Positions 7,528 to 16,614 of a stretch of 44,448 nucleotides of DNA are shown in pieces. Position 1 is the stretch's first letter, and every line of letters begins with the position of its first letter. The notes beneath the pieces were generated by a model that was given only the letters and a program-made list of their open reading frames with translations, made no database searches and was not told where the DNA came from. Source of the DNA: Thiorhodospira sibirica ATCC 700588 (GTDB taxonomy: Bacteria > Pseudomonadota > Gammaproteobacteria > Ectothiorhodospirales > Ectothiorhodospiraceae); NCBI RefSeq assembly GCF_000227725.2, contig NZ_MU255056.1, positions 1,762,005 to 1,806,452 of the forward strand, read 5' to 3'. The position numbers were made by a program, and so were the translations under genes.

Positions 7528-9183
7528 TCAAACCTGGAAGCGTCCTACCCGCTCTTGCAGGTGTGCTGCCAGCCTGGCCAGCTCATCGCTGGCTAGGGCA
7601 ATCTGATCGGAACTGGCCGAGGTCTGTTCCACAGCCTGGGCGATGTTGGTGATATTGCGGTTGATTTCCTCGGTCACCGCCGACTGCTCCTCGGCGGCAC
7701 TGGCGATCTGGGCGGTTATATCACTGATGCTGTTGACGGCGCTGGTGATGGTCTTGAGAGAATCCCCCGCCTTAACAGCCTGAATCACACTCTGACCTGC
7801 CTGGCCTCGTCCCTGCTCCATTACTTTTACGGCACCGGCTGTGCCCGACTGCAGCCTTTCTATCATGGCTTGGATCTCTGTGGTAGAGGTCTGTGTGCGG
7901 CTTGCCAGGGTTCGCACCTCATCAGCCACGACCGCAAAGCCCTTCCCCTGTTCACCGGCCCGGGCGGCCTCGATGGCGGCGTTAAGGGCCAGCAGATTGG
8001 TCTGTTCGGCAATGCCACGGATCACCTCCAGCACCTTGCCGATATCGTCACTGTCTTCGGATAGTCGGGCAATCACTTGGGACGCATTCTCGACCTCCCC
8101 CGCCAGTGATTCGATGCCATGAATGGCTTCCTTAACGACCATTTCCCCTGTTGCAGCTTCCTGACGCGTGGCGGCAGCCGCATGTGCCGCCTCGGATGCA
8201 TTGCGGGATACCTCGTGTACCGTGGCCGTCATTTGGTTCATGGCAGTGGCCACCTGATCGGTTTCAGAGTGCTGTCGCCGAAGCTGCTTACGGGTATCTT
8301 CCATGGTGTTGGATAATTCCTTGGCAGCTGCCGCAAGCTGAGTAGACGCCGCGCTTGCCTGCCGCACCAACTCACGGATTTTAGCGACGAATTCATTGAA
8401 CGCTCTGGCCAGGCCGGACAACTCATCCCGCCCTTGGGCATCCAGCTGCCGGGTCAGATCACCCTCCCCGCGGGAAATGTCGTACAGGGCATCGGATAAC
8501 CGGGCAATGGGTCTCACGATAACCCGAGCCAAAAAGACAGCGACGACCATTCCTATTACCACCAGCAACAAGATACCCAGCACCATATGCGCCACCATCT
8601 GATTCACCCCCTGATTGACGATGGCGTCGATCTGCTGCCGCGATATACCCAGAAACAGGATGCCGATGACCTGATTGGAGGCATCCTTGATGGGCTCATA
8701 GACCGTAAGGTGGGATACGCCCAGGATCTGCGCCTCACCGATGTAGCGCTGCCCTGCCGAGACAGGCGCGAAGGCCGAACTGGCCTGACCCAGTTGCGTA
8801 CCCACGGCCCGACGCCCATCTGATAGACGAATACTGGTGGTCACTCGCGTGAAGTCCCGGCCATCCTGCGCAAACACCGTTGCGAGTACACCGAGCTCCT
8901 GGCCAAGCCTGTCTACCACCTCGAAACGATCATTGATCGGCTTGCCTTGAGCATCTATCAGCTTCCCGTCCACCAGACGCAACGAGCCCCACTCACGGAA
9001 GACATAATTTCCCGCCGACCAGATGTCTCCCTCGATCTTCATCCTTAGGGTATGGTCCACCAATACGTGCCCCATGCGTCCGGCTCCCTGGCCGGCAATG
9101 AGCAAGGCCGCCACACCGATCAGAATCATCAGGATCACCGTGACAGCGATCAAACGCGTGCGAATGGTCAGATTATTCCACAT
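7528..9183 (-). CDS. Methyl-accepting chemotaxis protein with periplasmic Cache domain
   Basis: This 551-residue chemoreceptor senses a ligand in the periplasm and signals to CheA/CheW. Transmembrane segment 1 is about residues 11-31. A single Cache-type sensor domain (about 40-190) includes LTVYEPIKDASNQVIGILFLGIS. Transmembrane segment 2 is about 199-221. A HAMP domain follows (RPIARLSDALYDISRGEGDL), then the methyl-accepting signalling domain with its conserved tip EQTNLLALNAAIEAARAGEQ. No che genes are in the window, so it is an orphan receptor. The ligand cannot be read from sequence; related Cache domains often bind small organic acids. Confidence 0.96.
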   Translation of the reverse strand: MWNNLTIRTRLIAVTVILMILIGVAALLIAGQGAGRMGHVLVDHTLRMKIEGDIWSAGNYVFREWGSLRLVDGKLIDAQGKPINDRFEVVDRLGQELGVLATVFAQDGRDFTRVTTSIRLSDGRRAVGTQLGQASSAFAPVSAGQRYIGEAQILGVSHLTVYEPIKDASNQVIGILFLGISRQQIDAIVNQGVNQMVAHMVLGILLLVVIGMVVAVFLARVIVRPIARLSDALYDISRGEGDLTRQLDAQGRDELSGLARAFNEFVAKIRELVRQASAASTQLAAAAKELSNTMEDTRKQLRRQHSETDQVATAMNQMTATVHEVSRNASEAAHAAAATRQEAATGEMVVKEAIHGIESLAGEVENASQVIARLSEDSDDIGKVLEVIRGIAEQTNLLALNAAIEAARAGEQGKGFAVVADEVRTLASRTQTSTTEIQAMIERLQSGTAGAVKVMEQGRGQAGQSVIQAVKAGDSLKTITSAVNSISDITAQIASAAEEQSAVTEEINRNITNIAQAVEQTSASSDQIALASDELARLAAHLQERVGRFQV

Positions 9184-9670
9184 GAGATAGATCTTCCGCG
9201 CAAAGGTTTTAGATGCCGAGGTCTATCCATCCAGCCTAAAAACGCAAATAATGGATATAAATTATGGGATCAGCGAGGAATCAATGACATACCTAAGCCT
9301 GCTGACAAGGTTTATAATAAAATTATTATATGCAATTAACCCTAAAGCATATAATGCCAAAAACCGCCAGGCCTGAAAGCGAAAAATGCTTTTTTCTTGA
9401 TCCAGATTCGGTTTGAACCGTCAACCCCATCAAAAAATCCCTTTGTGAGCTGATGTCCTTCATGCGTATATTCATGAAGCATAAATAAAAATCACACAAT
9501 ACCTGCATCATCGTCGCATCAAGCGGTATAAGCCATGCCAGGTGGGTAGCGTTCTTGGCGTTCCATCTGCCGACCATCCATGCCAGCCTTACCGTTGAAG
9601 CATATCTTGCCAAGTGAAGATGGGGCAGACTGCCGACACGAATATATCAATGGCTCGTTTTATGCCATAA
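9184..9670. other. AT-rich intergenic region, no convincing gene
   Basis: Between the chemoreceptor start and the MITE-like element the DNA is AT-richer than its neighbours. A minus-strand 95-codon frame (9326-9613) exists. Its translation resembles no family I know, it lacks a clear ribosome binding site, and its composition fits non-coding DNA. The chemoreceptor promoter should lie at the left end. I see nothing else supportable. Confidence 0.3.
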
Positions 9671-9770
9671 GAAAACGCTGATTTATTCGCTTTCTGAAAA
9701 TATAAAATAATTATGAATTAATTTCTTGTGGTTATAAAAAACCGAAAAACTCAAATAAATCAGCGTTTCC
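9671..9770. mobile_element. 100-bp MITE-like element
   Basis: A 15-base perfect inverted repeat, AAACGCTGATTTATT, sits at 9673-9687 and reversed at 9754-9768. It extends outward as GA/GG to 9671 and 9770. The core between the arms is about 66 bases, extremely AT-rich and non-coding. Exact terminal repeats around a small AT-rich core are the structure of a miniature inverted-repeat element mobilised by a full-length IS elsewhere. It could also fold as a long hairpin. Confidence 0.5.
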
Positions 9771-9786
9771 CAAAGGACGCTGCCCA

Positions 9787-9960
9787 TGCAAGCAGATCAT
9801 TTTAAACCCTCAACTGGAATACCCCGTCACACCACAAAACAGCTGTTGCTTGCCCTACCATCTGGAAAAACTGACCCAGCTGGAGACCTTTAACCTTGTG
9901 CCAAAAGGGGGCTCGGCGCTCTTGGGGCAGCATTGGCTGACGGCGCATACATGCAATTAG
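9787..9960 (+). pseudogene. Unidentified protein-like remnant
   Basis: One frame reads through about 58 codons without a stop before TAG at 9958-9960. It contains protein-like sequence such as PQLEYPVTPQNSCC and KLTQLETFNLVPKGGS. There is no start codon in frame near a ribosome binding site, and the left side runs straight into the MITE-like element. It may be the C-terminal relic of a gene truncated by that insertion. I do not recognise the family. Confidence 0.25.
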
Positions 9961-9977
9961 CAATCATTTTCATTATT
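9959..9977 (-). promoter_or_regulatory. Putative Fur box
   Basis: Read on the minus strand the site is AATAATGAAAATGATTGCT, 13 of 19 matches to the Fur consensus GATAATGATAATCATTATC. It lies about 210 bases before tonB. The distance is long, so it may act on another transcript or as an upstream site. Confidence 0.45.
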
Positions 9978-10134
9978 GCTTTTGCCTGTTTTTTGCAATA
10001 GACTCAAAAGCAATGTTTTTTGGGATAGCGGCGTGCGCGTGGGAGGTGATGGGCTTTGGCGGGTTTGCCCGGCCTTCTTGCGGGTCTGCGTTAAGGACTC
10101 CATGCGTTCTGTTGATTGACTTAATATTTTGAAT

Positions 10135-10153
10135 CAATGAGATAATCATTTAT
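10135..10153 (+). promoter_or_regulatory. Putative Fur box and promoter of tonB-exbB-exbD
   Basis: GATAATCATT at 10141-10150 matches the central and right part of the Fur consensus. A weak sigma-70-like promoter (TTGACT at 10116-10121 with GATAAT at 10141-10146, 19-base spacer) would overlap it. The site is 34 bases before the tonB ATG, which fits iron repression of the operon. Confidence 0.55.
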
Positions 10154-10186
10154 TCTTTCCTTGAATTGCCTGTTCGGCATCCTGTT

Positions 10187-11053
10187 ATGGCGTGTGAATC
10201 CGTTAAATATACCTCTTCTGTGCCCGCTGTGAGGGCTAAACCCTGGATCTGGGGGGTAATCATCAGCGTGGCGCTGCATGCTTTTGCGGTGGGGGGGATG
10301 TTGTATCAAGGAGCGGTGCGGGTCAGTGAAGCGGAATATCTGGTTGAGGTTGTTTTGCTGGAGGCGGCTTTGATCAGTGCACCAGCAGGCTTTGGCGAGG
10401 CGCGTCCGGAGGAGGAGGTCGCCGTGACAGTGGCATCGGAGAATGTGATGGCCGAGGCGCCAAGTGCTGCACAGCCGATATTGCCAACACCGCCTGTCCC
10501 GAAACCTACGCCAGAGCCCAAGCCAGAGCCCAAGCCAGAGCCCAAGCCAGAGCCCAAGCCAGAGCCCAAGCCAGAGCCCAAGCCAGAGCCCAAGCCAGAG
10601 CCGAAACCTGTGGCACGTCACACATCGCCCGAGGTCGCGGCAGCGGATCAGCGCGCTACAGCGACTGCAGAAGGCCGTACCAGTGATCTGCCCACCTCGA
10701 CCGCCGCTGCCCGCGCGAATGCCGGGAATGCGCATGGCGCTCAGAGCGGTGCTCAGCCATCATCTAATATGACCGCCCCCGTTTTCAGCGCGGCGTATCT
10801 GCATAATCCACCGCCGACCTATCCACGGGTATCGCGTCGTTTAGGTGAGCAGGGCGAGGTACAACTCCGCGTGAAGGTCAATCCTCAAGGGCGTGCCAGT
10901 CACGTCGAGATTGCCCGCTCCAGTGGGTTTGCACGGCTGGATCAGGCCGCAGCGGCGGCGGTGAGTCAGTGGCAGTTTAAACCCGCGCAACAAAACGGCC
11001 AGGCCATTGAGGCCTGGGTGATGATCCCCATTAGTTTCAACCTGGAATCCTGA
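10187..11053 (+). CDS. tonB: Energy transducer TonB
   Basis: TonB spans the periplasm and passes the energy harvested by ExbB/ExbD to outer-membrane receptors. An N-terminal anchor (WIWGVIISVALHAFAVGG) is followed by a proline-rich linker with eight PEPK repeats. The C-terminal TonB domain (about 200-288) has YPRVSRRLGEQGEVQLRVKV and ARLDQAAAAAVSQWQFKPA. A TTG at 10166 would add seven residues; I prefer ATG 10187, but neither has a strong ribosome binding site. exbB begins 10 bases after the stop. Two Fur-like boxes upstream imply iron control. Confidence 0.93.
   Translation: MACESVKYTSSVPAVRAKPWIWGVIISVALHAFAVGGMLYQGAVRVSEAEYLVEVVLLEAALISAPAGFGEARPEEEVAVTVASENVMAEAPSAAQPILPTPPVPKPTPEPKPEPKPEPKPEPKPEPKPEPKPEPKPEPKPVARHTSPEVAAADQRATATAEGRTSDLPTSTAAARANAGNAHGAQSGAQPSSNMTAPVFSAAYLHNPPPTYPRVSRRLGEQGEVQLRVKVNPQGRASHVEIARSSGFARLDQAAAAAVSQWQFKPAQQNGQAIEAWVMIPISFNLES
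10511..10606 (+). repeat. 12-bp tandem repeat encoding PEPK in tonB
   Basis: Seven perfect copies of CCAGAGCCCAAG and one diverged copy (CCAGAGCCGAAA) run head to tail. Each encodes Pro-Glu-Pro-Lys in the periplasm-spanning rod of TonB. Because the unit is a multiple of three, gain or loss of copies alters rod length without breaking the frame. Confidence 0.95.
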
Positions 11054-11063
11054 TTGAATTATT

Positions 11064-11786
11064 ATGAATATTGCACTGGTTTTTGAGCATGGTGATTGGG
11101 TGCTGATTGGCGTGTTTTTGACATTATTTGCCATGTCTGTGATCACCTGGGCCTTGATCTTTAATAAATCGCTGCTCAGTTGGCGCCTGCGCCGGGGCAA
11201 TGCGGCATTTGCGCAGGCCTTTTGGCAGTCGCATAGCGCATCACAGGCCTTGTGGCTGGCGCACGAGAGCAAGACCCCCTTGGCCGAGATTGCGCAGGCG
11301 GGGCTTTTGGGGCAACAACATTACCGTCGGCGCGATGGCTCGACCTTGCAAGCAGCCTGCTCGATGGATGAGTTTTTGGTGCGAGCCATTCGCAATGCGA
11401 TGACCAAGGCACTCGCCCGCCAACAGTCCGGCCTGACCTTTCTCGCCTCGGTGGGCAGTACTGCGCCGTTTATCGGTTTATTTGGGACGGTCTGGGGGAT
11501 TTACAATGCGCTGATGGATATTGCCGCAGCAGGCAGCGCCAGCATGGATGTGGTGGCCGGGCCTTTGGGGGAAGCCCTGGTTGCCACGGCAGCTGGCTTG
11601 GCGGCCGCGATTCCGGCAGTGCTAGCCTACAATGCCTTTAATCGCTTCAATCGCACCCTATCGCAGGAAATGGACGCCTTTGCCTATGATCTTCATGCCT
11701 ATCTGACCACCGGCAGCGCAGTGAACATGGGCGCATCGGAAACATCTGCTCCCCCTGCCACGACTGCGATGGTGGAGGAGCGCTGA
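11064..11786 (+). CDS. exbB: Biopolymer transport protein ExbB (MotA/TolQ/ExbB family)
   Basis: ExbB forms the inner-membrane proton channel with ExbD and energises TonB. The 240-residue protein has three membrane segments: about residues 12-34 (GDWVLIGVFLTLFAMSV), about 130-155 (FLASVGSTAPFIGLFGTVWG) and about 170-195 (LVATAAGLAAAIPAVLAY). The last two carry the MotA/TolQ/ExbB signature. It is spaced 10 bases from tonB, and its TGA overlaps the exbD start in TGATG, so the three genes form one operon. Confidence 0.95.
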   Translation: MNIALVFEHGDWVLIGVFLTLFAMSVITWALIFNKSLLSWRLRRGNAAFAQAFWQSHSASQALWLAHESKTPLAEIAQAGLLGQQHYRRRDGSTLQAACSMDEFLVRAIRNAMTKALARQQSGLTFLASVGSTAPFIGLFGTVWGIYNALMDIAAAGSASMDVVAGPLGEALVATAAGLAAAIPAVLAYNAFNRFNRTLSQEMDAFAYDLHAYLTTGSAVNMGASETSAPPATTAMVEER

Positions 11787-12196
11787 TGGCCTTTGGCAGC
11801 TTCAATCAAGGCGATGATCATGATATGGCTGAAATCAACGTGATTCCCTTGGTGGACATCATGTTGGTTTTGCTGGTGATTTTTATTATTACCGCCCCGG
11901 TGATCACGCACGCGGTTAAAATCGATCTGCCCCAGGTCAGCCACGAACGCCATGAAACCCAGCTCGAACATCTCACCTTAAGCCTCGACAGCATGGGTCA
12001 TTTATACTGGAATAATGAGCCCATTGCCCTGGAGCGCCTGCGTGTGCAGTTGCAGGAGGCGGTCGCACAAAATCCCGATCTGGAAGTGCATCTGCGCGCC
12101 GATCAGGCCACCCCGTATGCGCACATTGCCCGTATCCTGGTGGATACACGAAGCAGCGGGGTTCGCCGTATCGGCTTTATTACTGAGCCAGAATAA
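11786..12196 (+). CDS. exbD: Biopolymer transport protein ExbD
   Basis: ExbD is the partner of ExbB in the TonB motor. One N-terminal membrane helix contains the essential membrane aspartate in PLVDIMLVLLVIFIITAP. A periplasmic domain follows (about residues 50-136), with LHLRADQATPYAHIARILVD near the end. Its length of 136 residues is typical. The start overlaps the exbB stop. No terminator with a clear T-run is visible immediately downstream. Confidence 0.95.
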   Translation: MAFGSFNQGDDHDMAEINVIPLVDIMLVLLVIFIITAPVITHAVKIDLPQVSHERHETQLEHLTLSLDSMGHLYWNNEPIALERLRVQLQEAVAQNPDLEVHLRADQATPYAHIARILVDTRSSGVRRIGFITEPE

Positions 12197-12420
12197 CCAC
12201 CTTGCAACCCATCGTCAGCCCGTTGGACCATTGGATCAATCAAGCCAGTCATATCATATATTTTTTTATTTATTAATGAGTTATTCCGATCCTGGCAACC
12301 CGTCTGCATTTTTACCAGGGGAGCGAAAATCTGATGACGGAAATCACGACGCCCAGTAAATGCCCAGTGATTTATTAAACCGGCAATCAAATAGCGGCGC
12401 ATTGTGCGATGATATGTTGC

Positions 12421-12594
12421 ATGAAAAAAGAGGATGCCAAAACCCTGCACCCGGCGGCGCAGGAAAAAAAGCGCAAGACGGCGATTCGTCTTTTAAAACA
12501 GAAAGCACTGTCCCATCTTCGCAAACTGCAAAAGCTGCCCAAGTGGGTGGCGAGCTATTTCCAGGCCGAATCCATTCAATATGCAGCAGCGTAG
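12421..12594 (+). CDS. Possible small lysine-rich protein, unknown
   Basis: This frame of 57 codons encodes a very basic, helical-looking peptide with EKKRKTAIRLLKQKALSHL and WVASYFQAESIQ. No family is recognised. There is no good ribosome binding site; an ATG at 12409 would add four residues. It lies in the 460-base gap between exbD and the octaheme cytochrome gene. The rest of that gap (12197-12420) is AT-rich and shows nothing else I can support. The gene may not be real. Confidence 0.3.
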   Translation: MKKEDAKTLHPAAQEKKRKTAIRLLKQKALSHLRKLQKLPKWVASYFQAESIQYAAA

Positions 12595-12655
12595 CTGTTT
12601 GATTGCCGGGTTAATATTATTCACTACCATTTGCGGGGCTATCCGCTTTGCACAC

Positions 12656-14281
12656 ATGATGATTTATTCTACGAATGCCTGTATACACAGGCGCTGGCTG
12701 TTTGCTGTGCTGCTGTTTTTCATAATGATGTTGCCGCTCGCCGCACAAGCACTCGCCCAATCCACCGCAGATCATCGTAAATTTGAGCAGTTACAGGGGC
12801 CGTTTGCATCAGGCCCCGAGGTTACTCAGGCCTGCCTTTCGTGTCATACCGAAGCGGCCTTGCAAGTGCATCAAAGCATTCATTGGACGTGGTCTTTTGA
12901 TCACCCTGCAACGGGGCAACGGCTGGGGAAACGCCATGCCCTGAATAACCTGTGTCTGGGGCTGGCCAATAATTATCCACGTTGTACCAGTTGCCATATT
13001 GGCTATGGTTTTGCGGATGCCAGCTTTGATCTGACTGCTCAGGATAAGGTGGACTGCCTGATTTGTCATGACACAACGGGCACCTATTTCAAATTTCCCA
13101 CAGGCGCCGGGCATCCGCCTTATGAAGACACACTGTTTCGGGGAAAACGCCTGCAGGCACCGGATCTTGCTCATGTCGCGCAGCATGTAGGCCCGAGCAG
13201 TCGGCAAAGTTGCGGAGCCTGTCACTTTGAAGGGGGCGGCGGAGATGCCATCAAGCACGGTGATCTGGATAGTAGCCTCATTGCCCCGCCGGTATCGGTG
13301 GATGTACACATGTCACCTGATAGCCTGAATTTTAGCTGCTCAACCTGTCATGAATTTACCGGACATATCCAGGAAGGCAGCCGTTATCTGCTGCGGGCCA
13401 GACCAACTGCGGGCATCGCCGTACCTGGTCGCGACAATGAGCGACCTGCCTGTGAATCGTGTCACGGTGTTGCACCGCATGTTCCGGGTATCCATAACAA
13501 ACTCAATGAACACGCTCGCATTATTGCCTGCCAGACCTGCCACATTCCTGAAATTGCCCGGGGCGGTCTGCCGACCAAAACACGATGGGATTGGTCAACG
13601 GCGGGCCAGCGCGATGCACAGGGACGACCCATCAACGAAATGCAGGAAGGACGGGTCTACTACGATGGCATGAAAGGGCATTTTTCCTGGGATCAGGCTT
13701 ATGCCCCTGACTACTTCTGGTTTGATGGCAGCATGCGTTACACCCTGCTGGATGAGCCTATCGATCCCCAGCATGTTGTGGATGTCAATTATCCGCTGGG
13801 AGATTTTGCCTCGCCAGATGTGCGCATCTGGCCCTTTAAAATCATGTATGGGCGCCAGCCTTTTGATGCGGTGAACCAAACCTTAGTGGTGGCGCAGCTG
13901 TTTGGCAGCGACCCTAACGCCTATTGGCAAGGCTATGACTGGGTGCGCGCCATTGATTCAGGGATGCGTGAAGCCAAGGCGCTGGGACAGGTCCGTCATG
14001 CCTTTAGCGGTACCTATGGATTTGTCGAGACGCGCACCTACTGGCCGGCAAGCCACATGGTCGCCCCGGCAGCAGACGCCTTGCCGTGTGAGGCCTGTCA
14101 TCAGCGTAACGGGCGCCTGAGTGGGCTACCTGGCGTCTACATCCCCGGACAGCATCGTTATGCGCTGATCTCTACGGTTGGCTGGTTTTTGGTCTTCGTA
14201 AGCCTGCTGGGGGTGATTCTTCATGGCACCATGCGCTACATCCTCCATGTACGCAAGCAGCGCTCAACAGGTGGGGTATGA
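12656..14281 (+). CDS. otr: Octaheme tetrathionate reductase-type multiheme cytochrome c
   Basis: This is a periplasmic octaheme cytochrome of the OTR family, whose studied member reduces tetrathionate and, in vitro, nitrite and hydroxylamine. Eight CXXCH motifs start at residues 60, 110, 134, 186, 228, 266, 292 and 478. GGGGDAIKHGD follows the fourth motif; K200 there is a plausible lysine ligand of the active-site heme (inference). A free cysteine, C100, ten residues before the second motif, could match the active-site cysteine (inference). I chose ATG 12656 because it puts the RRWLFAVLLFF signal peptide near the N-terminus; an ATG at 12581 is possible. A C-terminal membrane helix (about 503-525) tethers the enzyme. 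The stop overlaps the next gene in ATGA. The physiological substrate is not certain. Confidence 0.88.
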   Translation: MMIYSTNACIHRRWLFAVLLFFIMMLPLAAQALAQSTADHRKFEQLQGPFASGPEVTQACLSCHTEAALQVHQSIHWTWSFDHPATGQRLGKRHALNNLCLGLANNYPRCTSCHIGYGFADASFDLTAQDKVDCLICHDTTGTYFKFPTGAGHPPYEDTLFRGKRLQAPDLAHVAQHVGPSSRQSCGACHFEGGGGDAIKHGDLDSSLIAPPVSVDVHMSPDSLNFSCSTCHEFTGHIQEGSRYLLRARPTAGIAVPGRDNERPACESCHGVAPHVPGIHNKLNEHARIIACQTCHIPEIARGGLPTKTRWDWSTAGQRDAQGRPINEMQEGRVYYDGMKGHFSWDQAYAPDYFWFDGSMRYTLLDEPIDPQHVVDVNYPLGDFASPDVRIWPFKIMYGRQPFDAVNQTLVVAQLFGSDPNAYWQGYDWVRAIDSGMREAKALGQVRHAFSGTYGFVETRTYWPASHMVAPAADALPCEACHQRNGRLSGLPGVYIPGQHRYALISTVGWFLVFVSLLGVILHGTMRYILHVRKQRSTGGV

Positions 14282-14928
14282 ACCGGATACGCATATTTTC
14301 CCGTTTCGAGATCTTTTGGCACTGGGCACAGGCCTTGCTCATCGTTGGATTATTAGCCACAGGCTTTGAAATGCATGGCAGCTACACCTGGCTTGGCTTT
14401 GAAAGCGCCTTCAAGACGCATATTGTGCTTGCCTTTGGCCTGATCGTACTATGGGCTTTCGCCATCTTCTGGCATCTGGTGACGGGGGAATGGCGTCAAT
14501 ACATGCGCCCTCAAAATGCCCGCATCGTCTCAATCATCATGTACTATGCCTACGGTATTTTCACGGGTGAACACCGGCCCTATACAACCACCCCTGCGGC
14601 CAAACACAACCCCCTGCAGCGCCTGGCCTACGTCATATTTAAGGGATTGATTGCACCGGCATTGTGGATATCCGGATTGCTATTGCTGTTTTATGCAACC
14701 TGGCAAGCGCACCTGCCCGGCGCTTATCTCGAACTATCCTGGATCGCCGCCATCCATGTCTCGGCCGCCTTTGCTCTGCTGGTTTTTTTGATCGGCCACA
14801 TCTACATGGCCGCAACCACAGCGACCCCTTGGTATGGCTACCTGTACGCCATGATCACCGGGTATCAAAAAATGACACAGACACCATCAGATCACCATGA
14901 CACGCAAAAAGACAAGCAGCAACGTTAG
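14278..14928 (+). CDS. Membrane cytochrome b subunit partnering the octaheme cytochrome
   Basis: This 216-residue protein has about four to five membrane helices. Histidines placed as in di-heme cytochrome b561/Ni-hydrogenase-type subunits occur at H15 (IFWHWAQAL), H48 (KTHIVLAF), H66 (FWHLVTG) and late in the chain (AAIHVSAAF, LIGHIYMAA). Such subunits oxidise quinol and pass electrons to a periplasmic partner. The start overlaps the stop of the octaheme gene, so the two are co-translated and very likely form one quinol:acceptor oxidoreductase. The tail is polar (TPSDHHDTQKDKQQR). Downstream bases 14929-15081 hold only a weak TACGCA/TGCGTA dyad. Confidence 0.88.
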   Translation: MNRIRIFSRFEIFWHWAQALLIVGLLATGFEMHGSYTWLGFESAFKTHIVLAFGLIVLWAFAIFWHLVTGEWRQYMRPQNARIVSIIMYYAYGIFTGEHRPYTTTPAAKHNPLQRLAYVIFKGLIAPALWISGLLLLFYATWQAHLPGAYLELSWIAAIHVSAAFALLVFLIGHIYMAATTATPWYGYLYAMITGYQKMTQTPSDHHDTQKDKQQR

Positions 14929-15081
14929 CTAAGCTGATTCAATTTCTTTAAAAAATCTAGGGCTTACGCATATTGACACGCAAACAATAATTGCGTAGCT
15001 AATCTGCAACGCCAATGCTCGGGGTCGCGTTCTTGTTGCTGAGCTTAGGCTTCGCGCTCCCTGAGTCGCTCCCCGGCAGGA

Positions 15082-16410
<1,329 letters not shown>

Positions 16411-16469
16411 TCAAAGGCGCAACCCCTTCAGGAGTTACGCAGTTGGAGACTGCGAAAAATATAAAAAAT

Positions 16470-16600
16470 CATGTTTCATCCTTCGCGCCCTTCGCGGCTT
16501 CGCGTGACTCATTAAAGACTGAACACTGAAAAGTGTGGCGCAGCCGCCACTGAAGGGCCGATCTCACGCGAAGACACGAAGACGCGAAAAATATAAAATC
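16470..16600. repeat. Inverted pair of CTTCGCG/CGCGAAG-rich repeats
   Basis: A CCTTCGCGCCCTTCGCGG-type stretch at about 16480-16506 reappears inverted at about 16563-16590 (TCACGCGAAGACACGAAG). The phrase GCGAAAAATATAAAA also occurs twice, near 16456 and 16585. Related CTTCGCGTCTTCG-type sequences are dispersed in many proteobacterial genomes. It lies between serS and the lipoprotein gene and could form a long stem; a role is unknown. Confidence 0.45.
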
Positions 16601-16614
16601 GAAGCAGCGCGGGA

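Noticed and set aside
9326-9613. 95-codon minus-strand frame as a gene
   Set aside because: It has no ribosome binding site, no family and lies in AT-rich non-coding-looking DNA.
10121-10735. Minus-strand frame with repetitive GLWL motif
   Set aside because: It is the complement of the PEPK repeat in tonB and not a gene.
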